Below, piece after piece: positions 15,417-22,746 of a stretch of DNA of 52,090 bases; the first letter of the stretch is position 1, and each line of letters begins with the position of its first letter. Location of the stretch: assembly GCA_946886855.1 (NCBI GenBank), contig CAMPJJ010000028.1:1-52090 (forward strand). Reading direction: 5' to 3'. The position numbers and the translations under genes are program-made. The DNA is from an uncultured Roseateles sp. GTDB lineage: Bacteria > Pseudomonadota > Gammaproteobacteria > Burkholderiales > Burkholderiaceae. The notes under the pieces are model-generated. The model did not search any database. It saw only the letters and a program-made list of their open reading frames with translations, and was not told the DNA's origin.

Positions 15417-16037
15417 TCAGTACCCGCGATTGGTGTTCATGCGCCGCAGGCTGCCGTCCTGACGTGCGAGGCGCAGCTCTTCGAGCACCTCGGCCCGAGT
15501 GCGGCCACCTGCGGCGGGCGCTTCGAACTTCAGCGCACTGCTTTGCTCACCGGTCGCCGAGGTCTTCATGTCCTTGCTCGGTGCCAAGCGACGCGCCGGC
15601 GCAGGCTCGAACTCGGGTGCATAACCTGCCTCGCTGTTGATCTTGGCCAGCGTGCCGTCCTCTCGGGCGCGCTTGAGTTCCTCGATCACCTCAGCGCGTG
15701 TGCGTCCGCCTCCCGCGGCCGGTGCATCGAACTCCAGGCGAGCGGACTGGCCGGCCCCGACCGAGCTGGGGGCCTTTGCGCGCGAGGAGCCAGAGTCGGC
15801 TTCAAACTCGGGGGCGTACCCAGCTTCGCTGTTGATCTTGGCCAGCGAGCCGTCGGCACGGGCCTGCGCCAGCTCGGCAAGGACCTGCGCACGTGTCTTC
15901 GCGGAAGGCATGACATGGTAAGCGCCTCCCGACTCACTATTGCCTTGCGTGAAACCGTTGTCGGCAGAAGCGGGTGCGGCGGTCACGGTGAGCGCAGCGG
16001 CGGCGGCCAAGGCGAAGGGCGTGAGGGTGCGGAACAT
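15417..16037 (-). CDS. Exported DUF4148 protein with three repeats
   Basis: A 206-residue protein with a signal peptide (about 1-24, ending APASA) and three copies of a ~32-residue unit of DUF4148 type: KTRAQVLAELAQARADGSL, RTRAEVIEELKRAREDGTL and RTRAEVLEELRLARQDGSL, the first two followed by AKINSEAGYAPEFE. DUF4148 is common in Burkholderiales, often as one copy, and its role is unknown. The linkers are Ala/Ser/Pro-rich. The start has AAGGAG eight bases upstream. It is divergent from the DUF305 gene, with a CopR-like box in the shared 238-bp gap, so copper control is plausible. Confidence 0.82.
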   Translation of the reverse strand: MFRTLTPFALAAAAALTVTAAPASADNGFTQGNSESGGAYHVMPSAKTRAQVLAELAQARADGSLAKINSEAGYAPEFEADSGSSRAKAPSSVGAGQSARLEFDAPAAGGGRTRAEVIEELKRAREDGTLAKINSEAGYAPEFEPAPARRLAPSKDMKTSATGEQSSALKFEAPAAGGRTRAEVLEELRLARQDGSLRRMNTNRGY

Positions 16038-16157
16038 GGTGAACTCCTTGTGGTTTGCATTGCGAGCAACCGGGTGGTCATCGCAGACTTGGCGTCGAAC
16101 TCGAGCGCCATGGAGATCACTGTAGAAAGTCGGGGGCCACAAGGACCTGTCGCCGCC

Positions 16158-16173
16158 ATTACGAAGCTGTCAT
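16158..16173. promoter_or_regulatory. Second CopR-like box
   Basis: The sequence attacgaagctgtcat matches the box at 5341 in both half-sites and spacing (ATTAC-N6-GTAAT), with one change in the right arm. It lies between the divergent DUF4148 and DUF305 genes. The rest of this 238-bp gap holds no gene. Confidence 0.5.
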
Positions 16174-16275
16174 GAAGCGCCGAGCCGCGATGTTGGGAGT
16201 GCGCCTTGCCAGATCAAAAGAGCCACGTCACCTGGTGAGGTGGTTGGTCCTTCAACTTCTTCGCAGGAGCATTTC

Positions 16276-16620
16276 ATGAGAACTGAAACTTCCCGAGCTC
16301 GACAGCTGATCCTGATTGCAGTCGTGGGCGTGTGCTCCATCGGCGGCGCGCTTGCGCAGGCTGCCAACTCTCCCTCCGACAAGCTCAAGAGCTCGATGGA
16401 GTCGGGAATGAGGTCGATGCAGGGCATGAAGCTCAGCGGCGACACCGACAAGGATTTCGCCATGATGATGAAGATGCATCATCAGCAAGCGATCGAGATG
16501 GCCAAGGTCGAGATGCAGAGCGGCAAGTCGGCGCAACTCAAAGCAATGGCGCAAAAGATGATCGACGATCAGTCCAAGGAGATCGGGGAACTCGACGCGT
16601 GGCTCCAGCAGCACAAGTGA
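16276..16620 (+). CDS. DUF305 family exported metal-associated protein
   Basis: A 114-residue protein with a signal peptide (about 1-29, ending GGALAQA) and a helical domain holding MMMKMHHQQAIEMAKVEM. The Met/His motif DFAMMMKMHHQQAIEMA is the core of DUF305, a ferritin-like helical family found in copper and silver loci. It probably binds Cu or Ag in the periplasm, though no activity is settled. The ATG at 16276 has AGGAG six bases upstream. It lies alone, downstream of a CopR-like box. It is shorter than many DUF305 proteins and carries a single copy of the motif. Confidence 0.85.
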   Translation: MRTETSRARQLILIAVVGVCSIGGALAQAANSPSDKLKSSMESGMRSMQGMKLSGDTDKDFAMMMKMHHQQAIEMAKVEMQSGKSAQLKAMAQKMIDDQSKEIGELDAWLQQHK

Positions 16621-16679
16621 CTTCAAGGGCTGGATTGACTCCGATCGCCGACCACTCGCGATCCAACGCCCGAGCTCGG

Positions 16680-17159
16680 CTATGACATCGGGCTGGGCGT
16701 GCTCCGAAGCCAGGCCCGCAGTCGCCGCCGGGTCTGGCTACAGGAGATGCCCAGCTGAGGATCGCAGGGAAGGATCATCGCTCCGCAATTGCGCACCTCG
16801 TCAGGCTCATCGTCGAGCACGAGTGCATCTACGATCCGCGGCTGCGCGTGCAAGAACTGAGCGATGGCTGCAGCCTTTGCGCCGCGTGGAACCGCACCAG
16901 CAAACCGTGAAGCCAGTGGTCCGAGGAAGTCCCTCAGATAGTCATCGGCGAACTGTTCGCGCCAACTGGAATGAACGCATACCCCCACATCCGTAAACGC
17001 TGCGAGCTCATCAGCCAGGATGGTCACCCACTCGAACGGAAGCATACGGCCGTTGGGGCCTTGCGCAGAGTGCAGGACCCCGTCAAAGTCTGTGAACACG
17101 ATTCGATGGAAACCGACCGTGCGCGCGCCGACGATCACGCTTTGATGCGAATGGCGCAC
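16680..17159 (-). CDS. HAD-like phosphatase-fold protein (HAD domain of 'Swiss army knife' RNA-repair type)
   Basis: A 159-residue protein beginning with a GTG at 17159, three bases after the stop of the preceding gene, which suggests translational coupling. Near the N-terminus is IVFTDFDGVLHS, the catalytic DxD of HAD phosphatases. VCVHSSWRE and ALVLDDEPDE match later HAD motifs. It resembles the small HAD proteins grouped with RNA end-repair domains (HAD_SAK). Their substrate is not known, and nucleic-acid phosphate removal is only a possibility. An upstream in-frame ATG at 17243 would overlap the neighbouring gene by about 80 bp. It sits in an accessory stretch near an integrase. Confidence 0.6.
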   Translation of the reverse strand: MRHSHQSVIVGARTVGFHRIVFTDFDGVLHSAQGPNGRMLPFEWVTILADELAAFTDVGVCVHSSWREQFADDYLRDFLGPLASRFAGAVPRGAKAAAIAQFLHAQPRIVDALVLDDEPDEVRNCGAMILPCDPQLGISCSQTRRRLRAWLRSTPSPMS

Positions 17160-17161
17160 GA

Positions 17162-17413
17162 TTAGCCGCGCGGCGCCCAGACTGTACCCAACGCCGGGTT
17201 CTCCACGATGGAGCCGTCGTTGAGCCAGAACTGGATGGCCCAATTGACGGTGTCGGACCTGCGCCGTTCGCCGTCGATGACCCAGTGGATGGAGTGGTCG
17301 TTGAACATCAGGTGCCCCTGACCGGGCTCGATCAGCTCATCGTACTGCTCGCGGCCTGTGAAGAAGTTCAGCATGATGCCTTTACGGATCTCGAAAAAGC
17401 GCTCTGTGCTCAT
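17162..17413 (-). CDS. Hypothetical protein before the HAD gene
   Basis: An 83-residue acidic protein without signal peptide or membrane helix. The sequence alternates aromatic and polar residues (HLMFNDHSIHWVIDGERRR, VNWAIQFWLND), which suggests a small beta-rich fold. I do not recognise a family. Its stop lies three bases before the GTG start of the HAD gene, so the two form a probable two-gene unit. Its role may be tied to that enzyme. Confidence 0.5.
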   Translation of the reverse strand: MSTERFFEIRKGIMLNFFTGREQYDELIEPGQGHLMFNDHSIHWVIDGERRRSDTVNWAIQFWLNDGSIVENPALGTVWAPRG

Positions 17414-17550
17414 ATGTCTGGAGTTGATGTTGGTTCAAACAGCGGCGATGGATTTCCATCCTTGCGCGCGTTGTCGTTTACTCCGCCCGTGCCACGCGGG
17501 GCCGGCCACGCCCCGTCACGCAGACTCGGGGGCGCAACTTGGGAGCTCGC

Positions 17551-18171
17551 GTGTTGAGCCGCAGTAGCAGCTCTGCCTCCCGATCGGGTGGTGGCGTCTG
17601 CATGGGCACACCCACGTCCAGCGTCTTCCCCGCCACATCTCGCAAGGTCACCACCTTGCCCGACTCGTCGCTGCGGAGCCAGCCTCAGATTCGTGTATCG
17701 GGGCATTCGCCCACGGACGATGACCTGGCTCGGTTCATCGCCAAGATCGGCTTCAACCTCCTGGCGTTGGAGCAAGGGCGCGCATTTTGCTGCGACCCAA
17801 GGTTCGATGCATTGCGGTCGTCCATCCGAACCGGTAATCCCGAACTGCGTATGTCACCGTGGACGGAGGCCGAGGGGCTTTTGCCCAGGCTCCATCACCT
17901 CTTCGCGGGCAAGCATTGGATGATGCTGTCCCCCATGCCGAATCCGGCAACCGGCGCAAGGGGACTGGTCTTTTGCTGCAGCCTCTATGGCAGCGCTGCC
18001 AGGATCGTCCTGCTCACCGAAGATCTGCCTGCCCAGCACTTTGACTTCCATGTGTTCTATGTGGTCGACTACAAGCGCCAAAGCGTCGCTCGCCACACCT
18101 TGTTCGACGTCGTGCAGATGATGCAGCAGTCGCCATCGATCAACGTAGCGCCTGACGTCGACCCCCGGTAG
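17551..18171 (+). CDS. Unknown protein resembling the C-terminal part of HNH-nuclease-associated proteins
   Basis: A 206-residue frame with a GTG start preceded by GGGAG at five-base spacing. The first ~50 residues are Ser/Arg-rich and look non-native. From about residue 57 the text (DLARFIAKIGFNLLALEQG, then DPRFDALRSSIRTGNPE) resembles the domain that follows HNH nuclease units in some bacterial proteins. No HNH or zinc motif precedes it, so this could be a 5'-truncated gene whose N-terminus was lost. It runs away from the HAD unit and toward the integrase, in a region with mobile character. The function is uncertain. Confidence 0.4.
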   Translation: MLSRSSSSASRSGGGVCMGTPTSSVFPATSRKVTTLPDSSLRSQPQIRVSGHSPTDDDLARFIAKIGFNLLALEQGRAFCCDPRFDALRSSIRTGNPELRMSPWTEAEGLLPRLHHLFAGKHWMMLSPMPNPATGARGLVFCCSLYGSAARIVLLTEDLPAQHFDFHVFYVVDYKRQSVARHTLFDVVQMMQQSPSINVAPDVDPR

Positions 18172-18275
18172 ATCCCGTAGGGATCCTCGCCCCGTTGTCC
18201 TTATCATCGAAGGCTACACGCGGCGCCTCCACCTTCTCGGCCGTGCGCGTCGCGCGGTAAAAACGCTCACTCCCT

Positions 18276-19235
18276 ATGAACGCCGACGTCCAGCAGTACC
18301 TCAGTGCGGCCGACCGTGAGAACACGGTGCGCAGCTACGCAGCCGCGATCCGCCACTTCGAGGTGGACTGGAAGGGGCTGCTCCCAGCGACGATCGACAC
18401 CGTGGCCAGGTACTTGGCTGAGCACGCAGCGGTCTACAAGATCAGCACGCTCAGGCTGCATTTGGCGGCCCTGGCGCGATGGCACGCCGACAACGGCTTC
18501 GCGGACCCAACGCGATCGGCATTGGTGCTCAAGGTGCTTAGGGGAATCCGGGCCAGACACGCCACCCCCCAGCGTCGCGCTCGTCCACTTCAGCTCGATG
18601 TGCTGGAGCAGGCCAGCGATTGGTTGATGCGCGCCAGGGACTCCGCCCTCGAAGGCGGACGTCGCGTGCAGGCACTGCGCCACGGACGCGACCGTTCGCT
18701 TTTGCTGCTCGGGTTCTGGCGGGCTTTTCGAGCCGACGAGCTCGCCAACATGCGCATCGAGGAAGTCCAGGCCGTGCGAGGTCAAAGCTTGACCTGCAGG
18801 CCGGGCCGCACGAAAACATCTCACGAGGACGATGCCCGGGCATTCCGTTGCCCGGCTCTGTCCCGTCTTTGCCCGGTGGATGCCTTTCTCGACTGGATCG
18901 AGCTCAGCGGCAGAACCACCGGTCCGGTTTACCCGGGCATCGACCGCTGGGGAAACATCTCCCGGATCCATATGGCCAGCCAGGCGGTGCTGCCACTTTT
19001 GCGTCGCATTCTTAAAGAGGCCGGCGTTCTGGAAGCCGACACCTACTCCAGCCACTCCCTGCGCCGCGGTTTCGCTGGCTGGGCCACCGCCAACGGGTGG
19101 GATTTGAAGGAGCTGATGGAGCACGTGGGGTGGAGAGACGTGAACTCAGCGTTGCGCTACATCGACGCTCCCCAGGACGCGGTGAAGGCAAAGATTGAAC
19201 GCGCACTGGCCTCAAGCGGCAGACTCCCGGATTGA
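18276..19235 (+). CDS. Tyrosine recombinase / integrase
   Basis: A 319-residue site-specific recombinase that cuts and rejoins DNA through a Tyr-DNA link. The N-terminal SAM-like DNA-binding domain covers about 1-95. The catalytic set is complete: Arg in FWRAFRADEL, HSLRRG (His-x-x-Arg), His-Val-Gly-Trp in MEHVGW and the nucleophile Tyr in SALRYID. It is long enough to be active. The start ATG at 18276 has no strong ribosome site. It is the only mobility gene in the window and lies in the middle of the metal island, so it may have brought in one part of it. No flanking att repeat was identified. Confidence 0.85.
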   Translation: MNADVQQYLSAADRENTVRSYAAAIRHFEVDWKGLLPATIDTVARYLAEHAAVYKISTLRLHLAALARWHADNGFADPTRSALVLKVLRGIRARHATPQRRARPLQLDVLEQASDWLMRARDSALEGGRRVQALRHGRDRSLLLLGFWRAFRADELANMRIEEVQAVRGQSLTCRPGRTKTSHEDDARAFRCPALSRLCPVDAFLDWIELSGRTTGPVYPGIDRWGNISRIHMASQAVLPLLRRILKEAGVLEADTYSSHSLRRGFAGWATANGWDLKELMEHVGWRDVNSALRYIDAPQDAVKAKIERALASSGRLPD

Positions 19236-19537
19236 TGACCATGGATGGTCTGACCCCTGACCAGCGAGCTCTTGCGGAGTGCATCTGCGAGATCTCCGAG
19301 CGTCGCTACCGGGCTGGCTGGATGTTGGGCATCGAGGCGGAGGTGTGGCACGACCTGGTCGGTGCACAGGGCGGGACGTATCGCCGCGGTCTCTCGTCCG
19401 AAGAATTCCAGCGACTCAAGACGTTGAGCGACCGATGCGGCGGCTGGATCGCCCTCGATCACGAGGGCGATTGCGGTTTCGTAGCCATGGAGGACTGGCT
19501 GGCCCGTTGCGCTGCGGACGACGGGATTGGACGCTAG
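19235..19537 (+). CDS. Hypothetical protein overlapping the integrase stop
   Basis: A 100-residue protein whose ATG shares one base with the integrase stop (TGATG), so it is translated with it. It is acidic, has Trp and Cys scattered through it, and no signal or membrane helix (segments such as ERRYRAGWMLGIEAEVWHDL and SDRCGGWIALDHEG). No family is known to me. The coupling suggests a helper of the recombinase, or a gene of unrelated function carried with it. Confidence 0.55.
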   Translation: MTMDGLTPDQRALAECICEISERRYRAGWMLGIEAEVWHDLVGAQGGTYRRGLSSEEFQRLKTLSDRCGGWIALDHEGDCGFVAMEDWLARCAADDGIGR

Positions 19538-19586
19538 ATCTGCCAGGCACATCCGTCACGCGTCGCTCCCCAAGCGCTCCCGATGC

Positions 19587-20033
19587 TCAGTGGTCGCGTC
19601 CTGGGCGCCGCACGCCCTCTGGCGAATGCGACGACTCCAATACCGCTTCCTTCATCCCCGCAAGGATCCCGCAGTCCTGCGCGGTTCGTTCGTCACCGCA
19701 TTGCCTGCGCAGATCCATCAGCTGGCGCTCAAGCAGCCGAAGCTCCTCGATGCGGGTCGAAACGTGTTGGATGTGTCGATCGAGCAAGACGTTGACATCT
19801 CCACAAGCGGCAGCAGGCTTATCCCGAAAACTCAGCAGCGCCCGAACCTCGTCAAGCGACATATCCAGGCTGCGGCAGTAGCGAATCATCTGCAGACGGT
19901 CCAAATGGGCCGCCTCGTAGATTCGGAAGTTTCCGGCGGTCCGCGCAGGCGCCGGCAGCAGTCCTTCGCGCTCGTAGAACCTGATCGTCTCGATGGGTGT
20001 CGCCGCCGCGCTGGATAGTTCGCCAATCTTCAT
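19587..20033 (-). CDS. pbrR: Pb/Cd-responsive MerR-family activator PbrR/CadR
   Basis: A 148-residue MerR-type regulator. The N-terminal helix-turn-helix and wing read KIGELSSAAATPIETIRFYE, followed by a coiled-coil dimer helix and a metal-binding end. Cys77, Cys112 and Cys121 have the spacing of the three thiols that bind Pb(II) in PbrR-type proteins (35 and 9 residues apart). CadR uses a seven-residue last spacing, so the lead-type is favoured. The start at 20033 gives the usual MKIGEL N-terminus. The gene is divergent from the ATPase, and the shared 88-bp gap holds a MerR-type promoter with 19-bp spacing. Confidence 0.88.
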   Translation of the reverse strand: MKIGELSSAAATPIETIRFYEREGLLPAPARTAGNFRIYEAAHLDRLQMIRYCRSLDMSLDEVRALLSFRDKPAAACGDVNVLLDRHIQHVSTRIEELRLLERQLMDLRRQCGDERTAQDCGILAGMKEAVLESSHSPEGVRRPGRDH

Positions 20034-20084
20034 CGCGGGCACTGACAGCAAGTGAAAGTCATCAACATTCTAGGGGCAATGGGC

Positions 20085-20115
20085 TTGACTCTGTAGTTGG
20101 TAGAGGTTTTCCAAT
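20085..20115 (+). promoter_or_regulatory. MerR-type promoter/operator of the Pb/Cd ATPase gene
   Basis: A -35 TTGACT (20085-20090) and -10 TCCAAT (20110-20115) are held 19 bp apart with the imperfect dyad CTCTGTAGTTGGTAGAGG between them. This matches PbrR/CadR-controlled promoters. The predicted first transcribed base falls at or next to the ATG at 20122. Confidence 0.8.
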
Positions 20116-20121
20116 ACAGGG

Positions 20122-22695
20122 ATGAGCACCTCTTCGCCGACCAACCCCTCAGCGCCCACCGCGACGGCAGTGCCGTCTGGGTTAACCTCCTGTTCTGGAG
20201 GCTGCTCTGAAGCTGCCCCGGGCGCCCCGCCGACGAGCCTGCCGGCTACCCCCCGCGAAGCTCGCCTCGAACTGCGCATCCCGTCCATGGACTGTCCAAA
20301 CGAGGAGCGCCAAGTCCGCGCCGCCTTGGAGCGGATCGCCGGCGTTAGAGCAATGAAATTCGATCTGGGGCAGCGCGGGCTGACTGTTGACGCGCCGGAA
20401 GCGACCTGGCCGCACGTGATTGCAGCGATCAACCAATTGGGCTTCGAGACATATCCGCCCCCCGGGCCCTCGGCCGGCGCAGTCGCCCAAGTAGACGCGT
20501 GCGCTACCACCGATTCTTGTTGCTCCAGCGCTTGCGCTGCACCGGTGGCGCTCGCCACCGATGCCACGCAGGAGAACGCCGCCGAGTTTCAAGGGCTGCT
20601 GCTGCGTGTGCCGGCAATGGACTGCCCGACGGAAGAGGCTCAGATTCGTCGCGCTCTGGAAGGGTTGGAGGCGGTGCGACGACTGCAGTTCGACCTTCCC
20701 GCGCGCACGTTGTCGGTCGATGCGCCGGCATCAGCCAAGGAAGCTGTGATGCAAGCGCTGCTGGCCAACGGCTTCAAGTCGGAGGTGCTGAGCGAACCAC
20801 CATCGGCTGAGCTCACCGCGAGAGCTCAGCGCGTCGAGTTGTTGAGGCTTGTCGGTGCGTTGGCCGTGGCGGCGCTCGCCGAGGCTTTGCACTTCTTCGC
20901 ATCCGACGCCCTCGGCTGGAAAGCCCTCGGCATGGGTATCGCGGCGGCAGCGATCGCGCTCTCAGGACTATCCGTCTTCAAAAAGGGGTTCTCATCGCTA
21001 CTACGCGGGCAGCTGAACATCAATGCGCTAATGAGCGTTGCGGTCATCGGAGCGTTCCTCATCGGCCAATGGCCCGAGGCAGCCATGGTGATGGCCCTGT
21101 ACTCGTTGGCAGAACTTATCGAAGCGCGATCGGTAGACCGGGCGAGGAACGCCATCGCCGGCCTGCTCTCACTCTCGCCTACGCAGGCCGAGGTGCAGCA
21201 ATCCGACGGTGCTTGGGCAATTCAGCAGGCTAATGTTGTCAAGGTCGGAGCGCTGGTCCGCGTCAAACCGGGCGAACGATTCGCACTGGACGGCCGGGTC
21301 ACTTCAGGCCACGGCGCGGTGGACCAGTCGCCAGTGACCGGCGAGAGCGTGCCTGTCGACAAGGGGCCGGATGACGACGTGTTCGCCGGGACCATCAATC
21401 AAAGCGGCTCGCTGGAGTTCCGCGTCACCCATCCGGCAACCGACACGGTCCTCGCGCGGATCATCCATGCCGTTGAGCAGGCGCAGGGGCAGCGCGCGCC
21501 GACGCAGCGATTTGTCGACAAGTTCGCCGCCATCTATACACCTGCAGTCTTCGTGATGGCGCTCGCGATCGCACTGGGCACGCCGATGCTGTTGGGCTGG
21601 GATTGGCTGACGGCCCTGTACAAGGCCCTGGTGTTGCTCGTGATTGCCTGCCCATGCGCGCTTGTGATCTCCACCCCGGTGACTGTCGTGAGCGGCTTGG
21701 CCGCCGCGGCGCGTCGCGGCATCCTGATCAAAGGCGGCGTCTACCTGGAGCAAGCGCGCAAGCTGGCGGTCCTTGGCCTGGACAAGACGGGCACCTTGAC
21801 CGAAGGCCGCCCCAAGCTGGTGGCCAGTGAAATCATTGTCAATGTGGTGGAGCGTGATGCGGTGCTGCGCATGGCCAAGAGCTTGGCGGCAAGATCCGAT
21901 CACCCAGTGTCCAAGGCGGTCGTCGAAGGCCTTCCGGGCGAGTCCCTCGACGTGATGGCCTTCGGCGCGGAACTGGGCAAGGGCGTTCGAGGCACCATTG
22001 ACGGCATGGACTACGTGCTGGGGAACCATCGCTGGATTCACGAGCGCGGTCAGTGCTCCGCCGAACTGGAAGCCATGCTGCTCAAGCACGAGTCTCAGGG
22101 GCGCACGCTCTCCGTGCTCGCCAGTGAGACACAAGTGCTTGCGCTGTTCGCCGTGGCTGATACCACCAAGGACACGAGCCGCCAAGCGATCGCCGAGCTC
22201 AAGGCCATGGGCGTGCGCACAGTCATGCTCACCGGCGACAACGAGGCGACCGCCAAAGCCATCGGCCATGAAGTAGGCGTCGAAGAGGTGCGTGCGAACT
22301 TGCTGCCTCAAGATAAACAGGCCTGGGTCACAGAGACAGCTGCGGCGAATGACGTGGGTATGGTCGGCGACGGAGTCAACGACAGCCCTTCGCTGGCAGC
22401 CGCCTCTGTGGGCTTCTCCATGGGCGCCGCTGGCACGGACACCGCGAAGGAAGCGGGCGACGTCCTGATCATGAATGATGACCTTCGCAAGGTTGCTGAA
22501 ACCATTCGGCTTTCCAAGCGGACATACTCAGTGCTCTGGCAGAACATCACCCTGGCACTGGGCATCAAGGCAGTTTTCTTCGTCTTGGCGGTGTTCGGCA
22601 GTGCTTCGATGTGGATGGCGGTGTTTGCGGACATGGGAGCCAGCCTCCTCGTCGTGTTCAACGGGTTGCGGCTGCTCAAGCCGCCCCGCGCTTAA
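20122..22695 (+). CDS. pbrA: Pb/Cd/Zn-exporting P1B-2 ATPase (PbrA/CadA type)
   Basis: An 857-residue inner-membrane pump for divalent soft metals. The N-terminus has a Cys-rich stretch (TSCSGGCSEA), a first HMA domain with SMDCPNEERQV, another Cys cluster (DSCCSSACAAP) and a second HMA with AMDCPTEEAQI. Both HMA sites are CxxEE instead of CxxC, which suits Pb/Cd/Zn rather than Cu(I). The pump body carries [22 protein letters not shown] and VGDGVNDSPSL. The end FADMGASLLVVFNGLRLL is the P1B-2 signature. The only upstream ATG is at 20122, at the predicted transcription start, so the mRNA may have no leader. Confidence 0.92.
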   Translation: MSTSSPTNPSAPTATAVPSGLTSCSGGCSEAAPGAPPTSLPATPREARLELRIPSMDCPNEERQVRAALERIAGVRAMKFDLGQRGLTVDAPEATWPHVIAAINQLGFETYPPPGPSAGAVAQVDACATTDSCCSSACAAPVALATDATQENAAEFQGLLLRVPAMDCPTEEAQIRRALEGLEAVRRLQFDLPARTLSVDAPASAKEAVMQALLANGFKSEVLSEPPSAELTARAQRVELLRLVGALAVAALAEALHFFASDALGWKALGMGIAAAAIALSGLSVFKKGFSSLLRGQLNINALMSVAVIGAFLIGQWPEAAMVMALYSLAELIEARSVDRARNAIAGLLSLSPTQAEVQQSDGAWAIQQANVVKVGALVRVKPGERFALDGRVTSGHGAVDQSPVTGESVPVDKGPDDDVFAGTINQSGSLEFRVTHPATDTVLARIIHAVEQAQGQRAPTQRFVDKFAAIYTPAVFVMALAIALGTPMLLGWDWLTALYKALVLLVIACPCALVISTPVTVVSGLAAAARRGILIKGGVYLEQARKLAVLGLDKTGTLTEGRPKLVASEIIVNVVERDAVLRMAKSLAARSDHPVSKAVVEGLPGESLDVMAFGAELGKGVRGTIDGMDYVLGNHRWIHERGQCSAELEAMLLKHESQGRTLSVLASETQVLALFAVADTTKDTSRQAIAELKAMGVRTVMLTGDNEATAKAIGHEVGVEEVRANLLPQDKQAWVTETAAANDVGMVGDGVNDSPSLAAASVGFSMGAAGTDTAKEAGDVLIMNDDLRKVAETIRLSKRTYSVLWQNITLALGIKAVFFVLAVFGSASMWMAVFADMGASLLVVFNGLRLLKPPRA

Positions 22696-22707
22696 CGCAA
22701 TCTTGAA

Positions 22708-22731
22708 GGCCCGCGAGACGGGCCAACTTTT
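22708..22731 (+). terminator. Rho-independent terminator between the ATPase and pbrT
   Basis: GGCCCG-cgaga-CGGGCC forms a six-pair GC stem followed by AACTTTT. It lies between the ATPase stop and pbrT and may partly separate the two genes. Confidence 0.65.
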
Positions 22732-22746
22732 CGTTCGGGAACAAAA

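Noticed and set aside
18171..18185. GATCCC-gta-GGGATC hairpin before the integrase
   Set aside because: Short, no T run, and not repeated elsewhere in the window, so neither a terminator nor an att site could be claimed.
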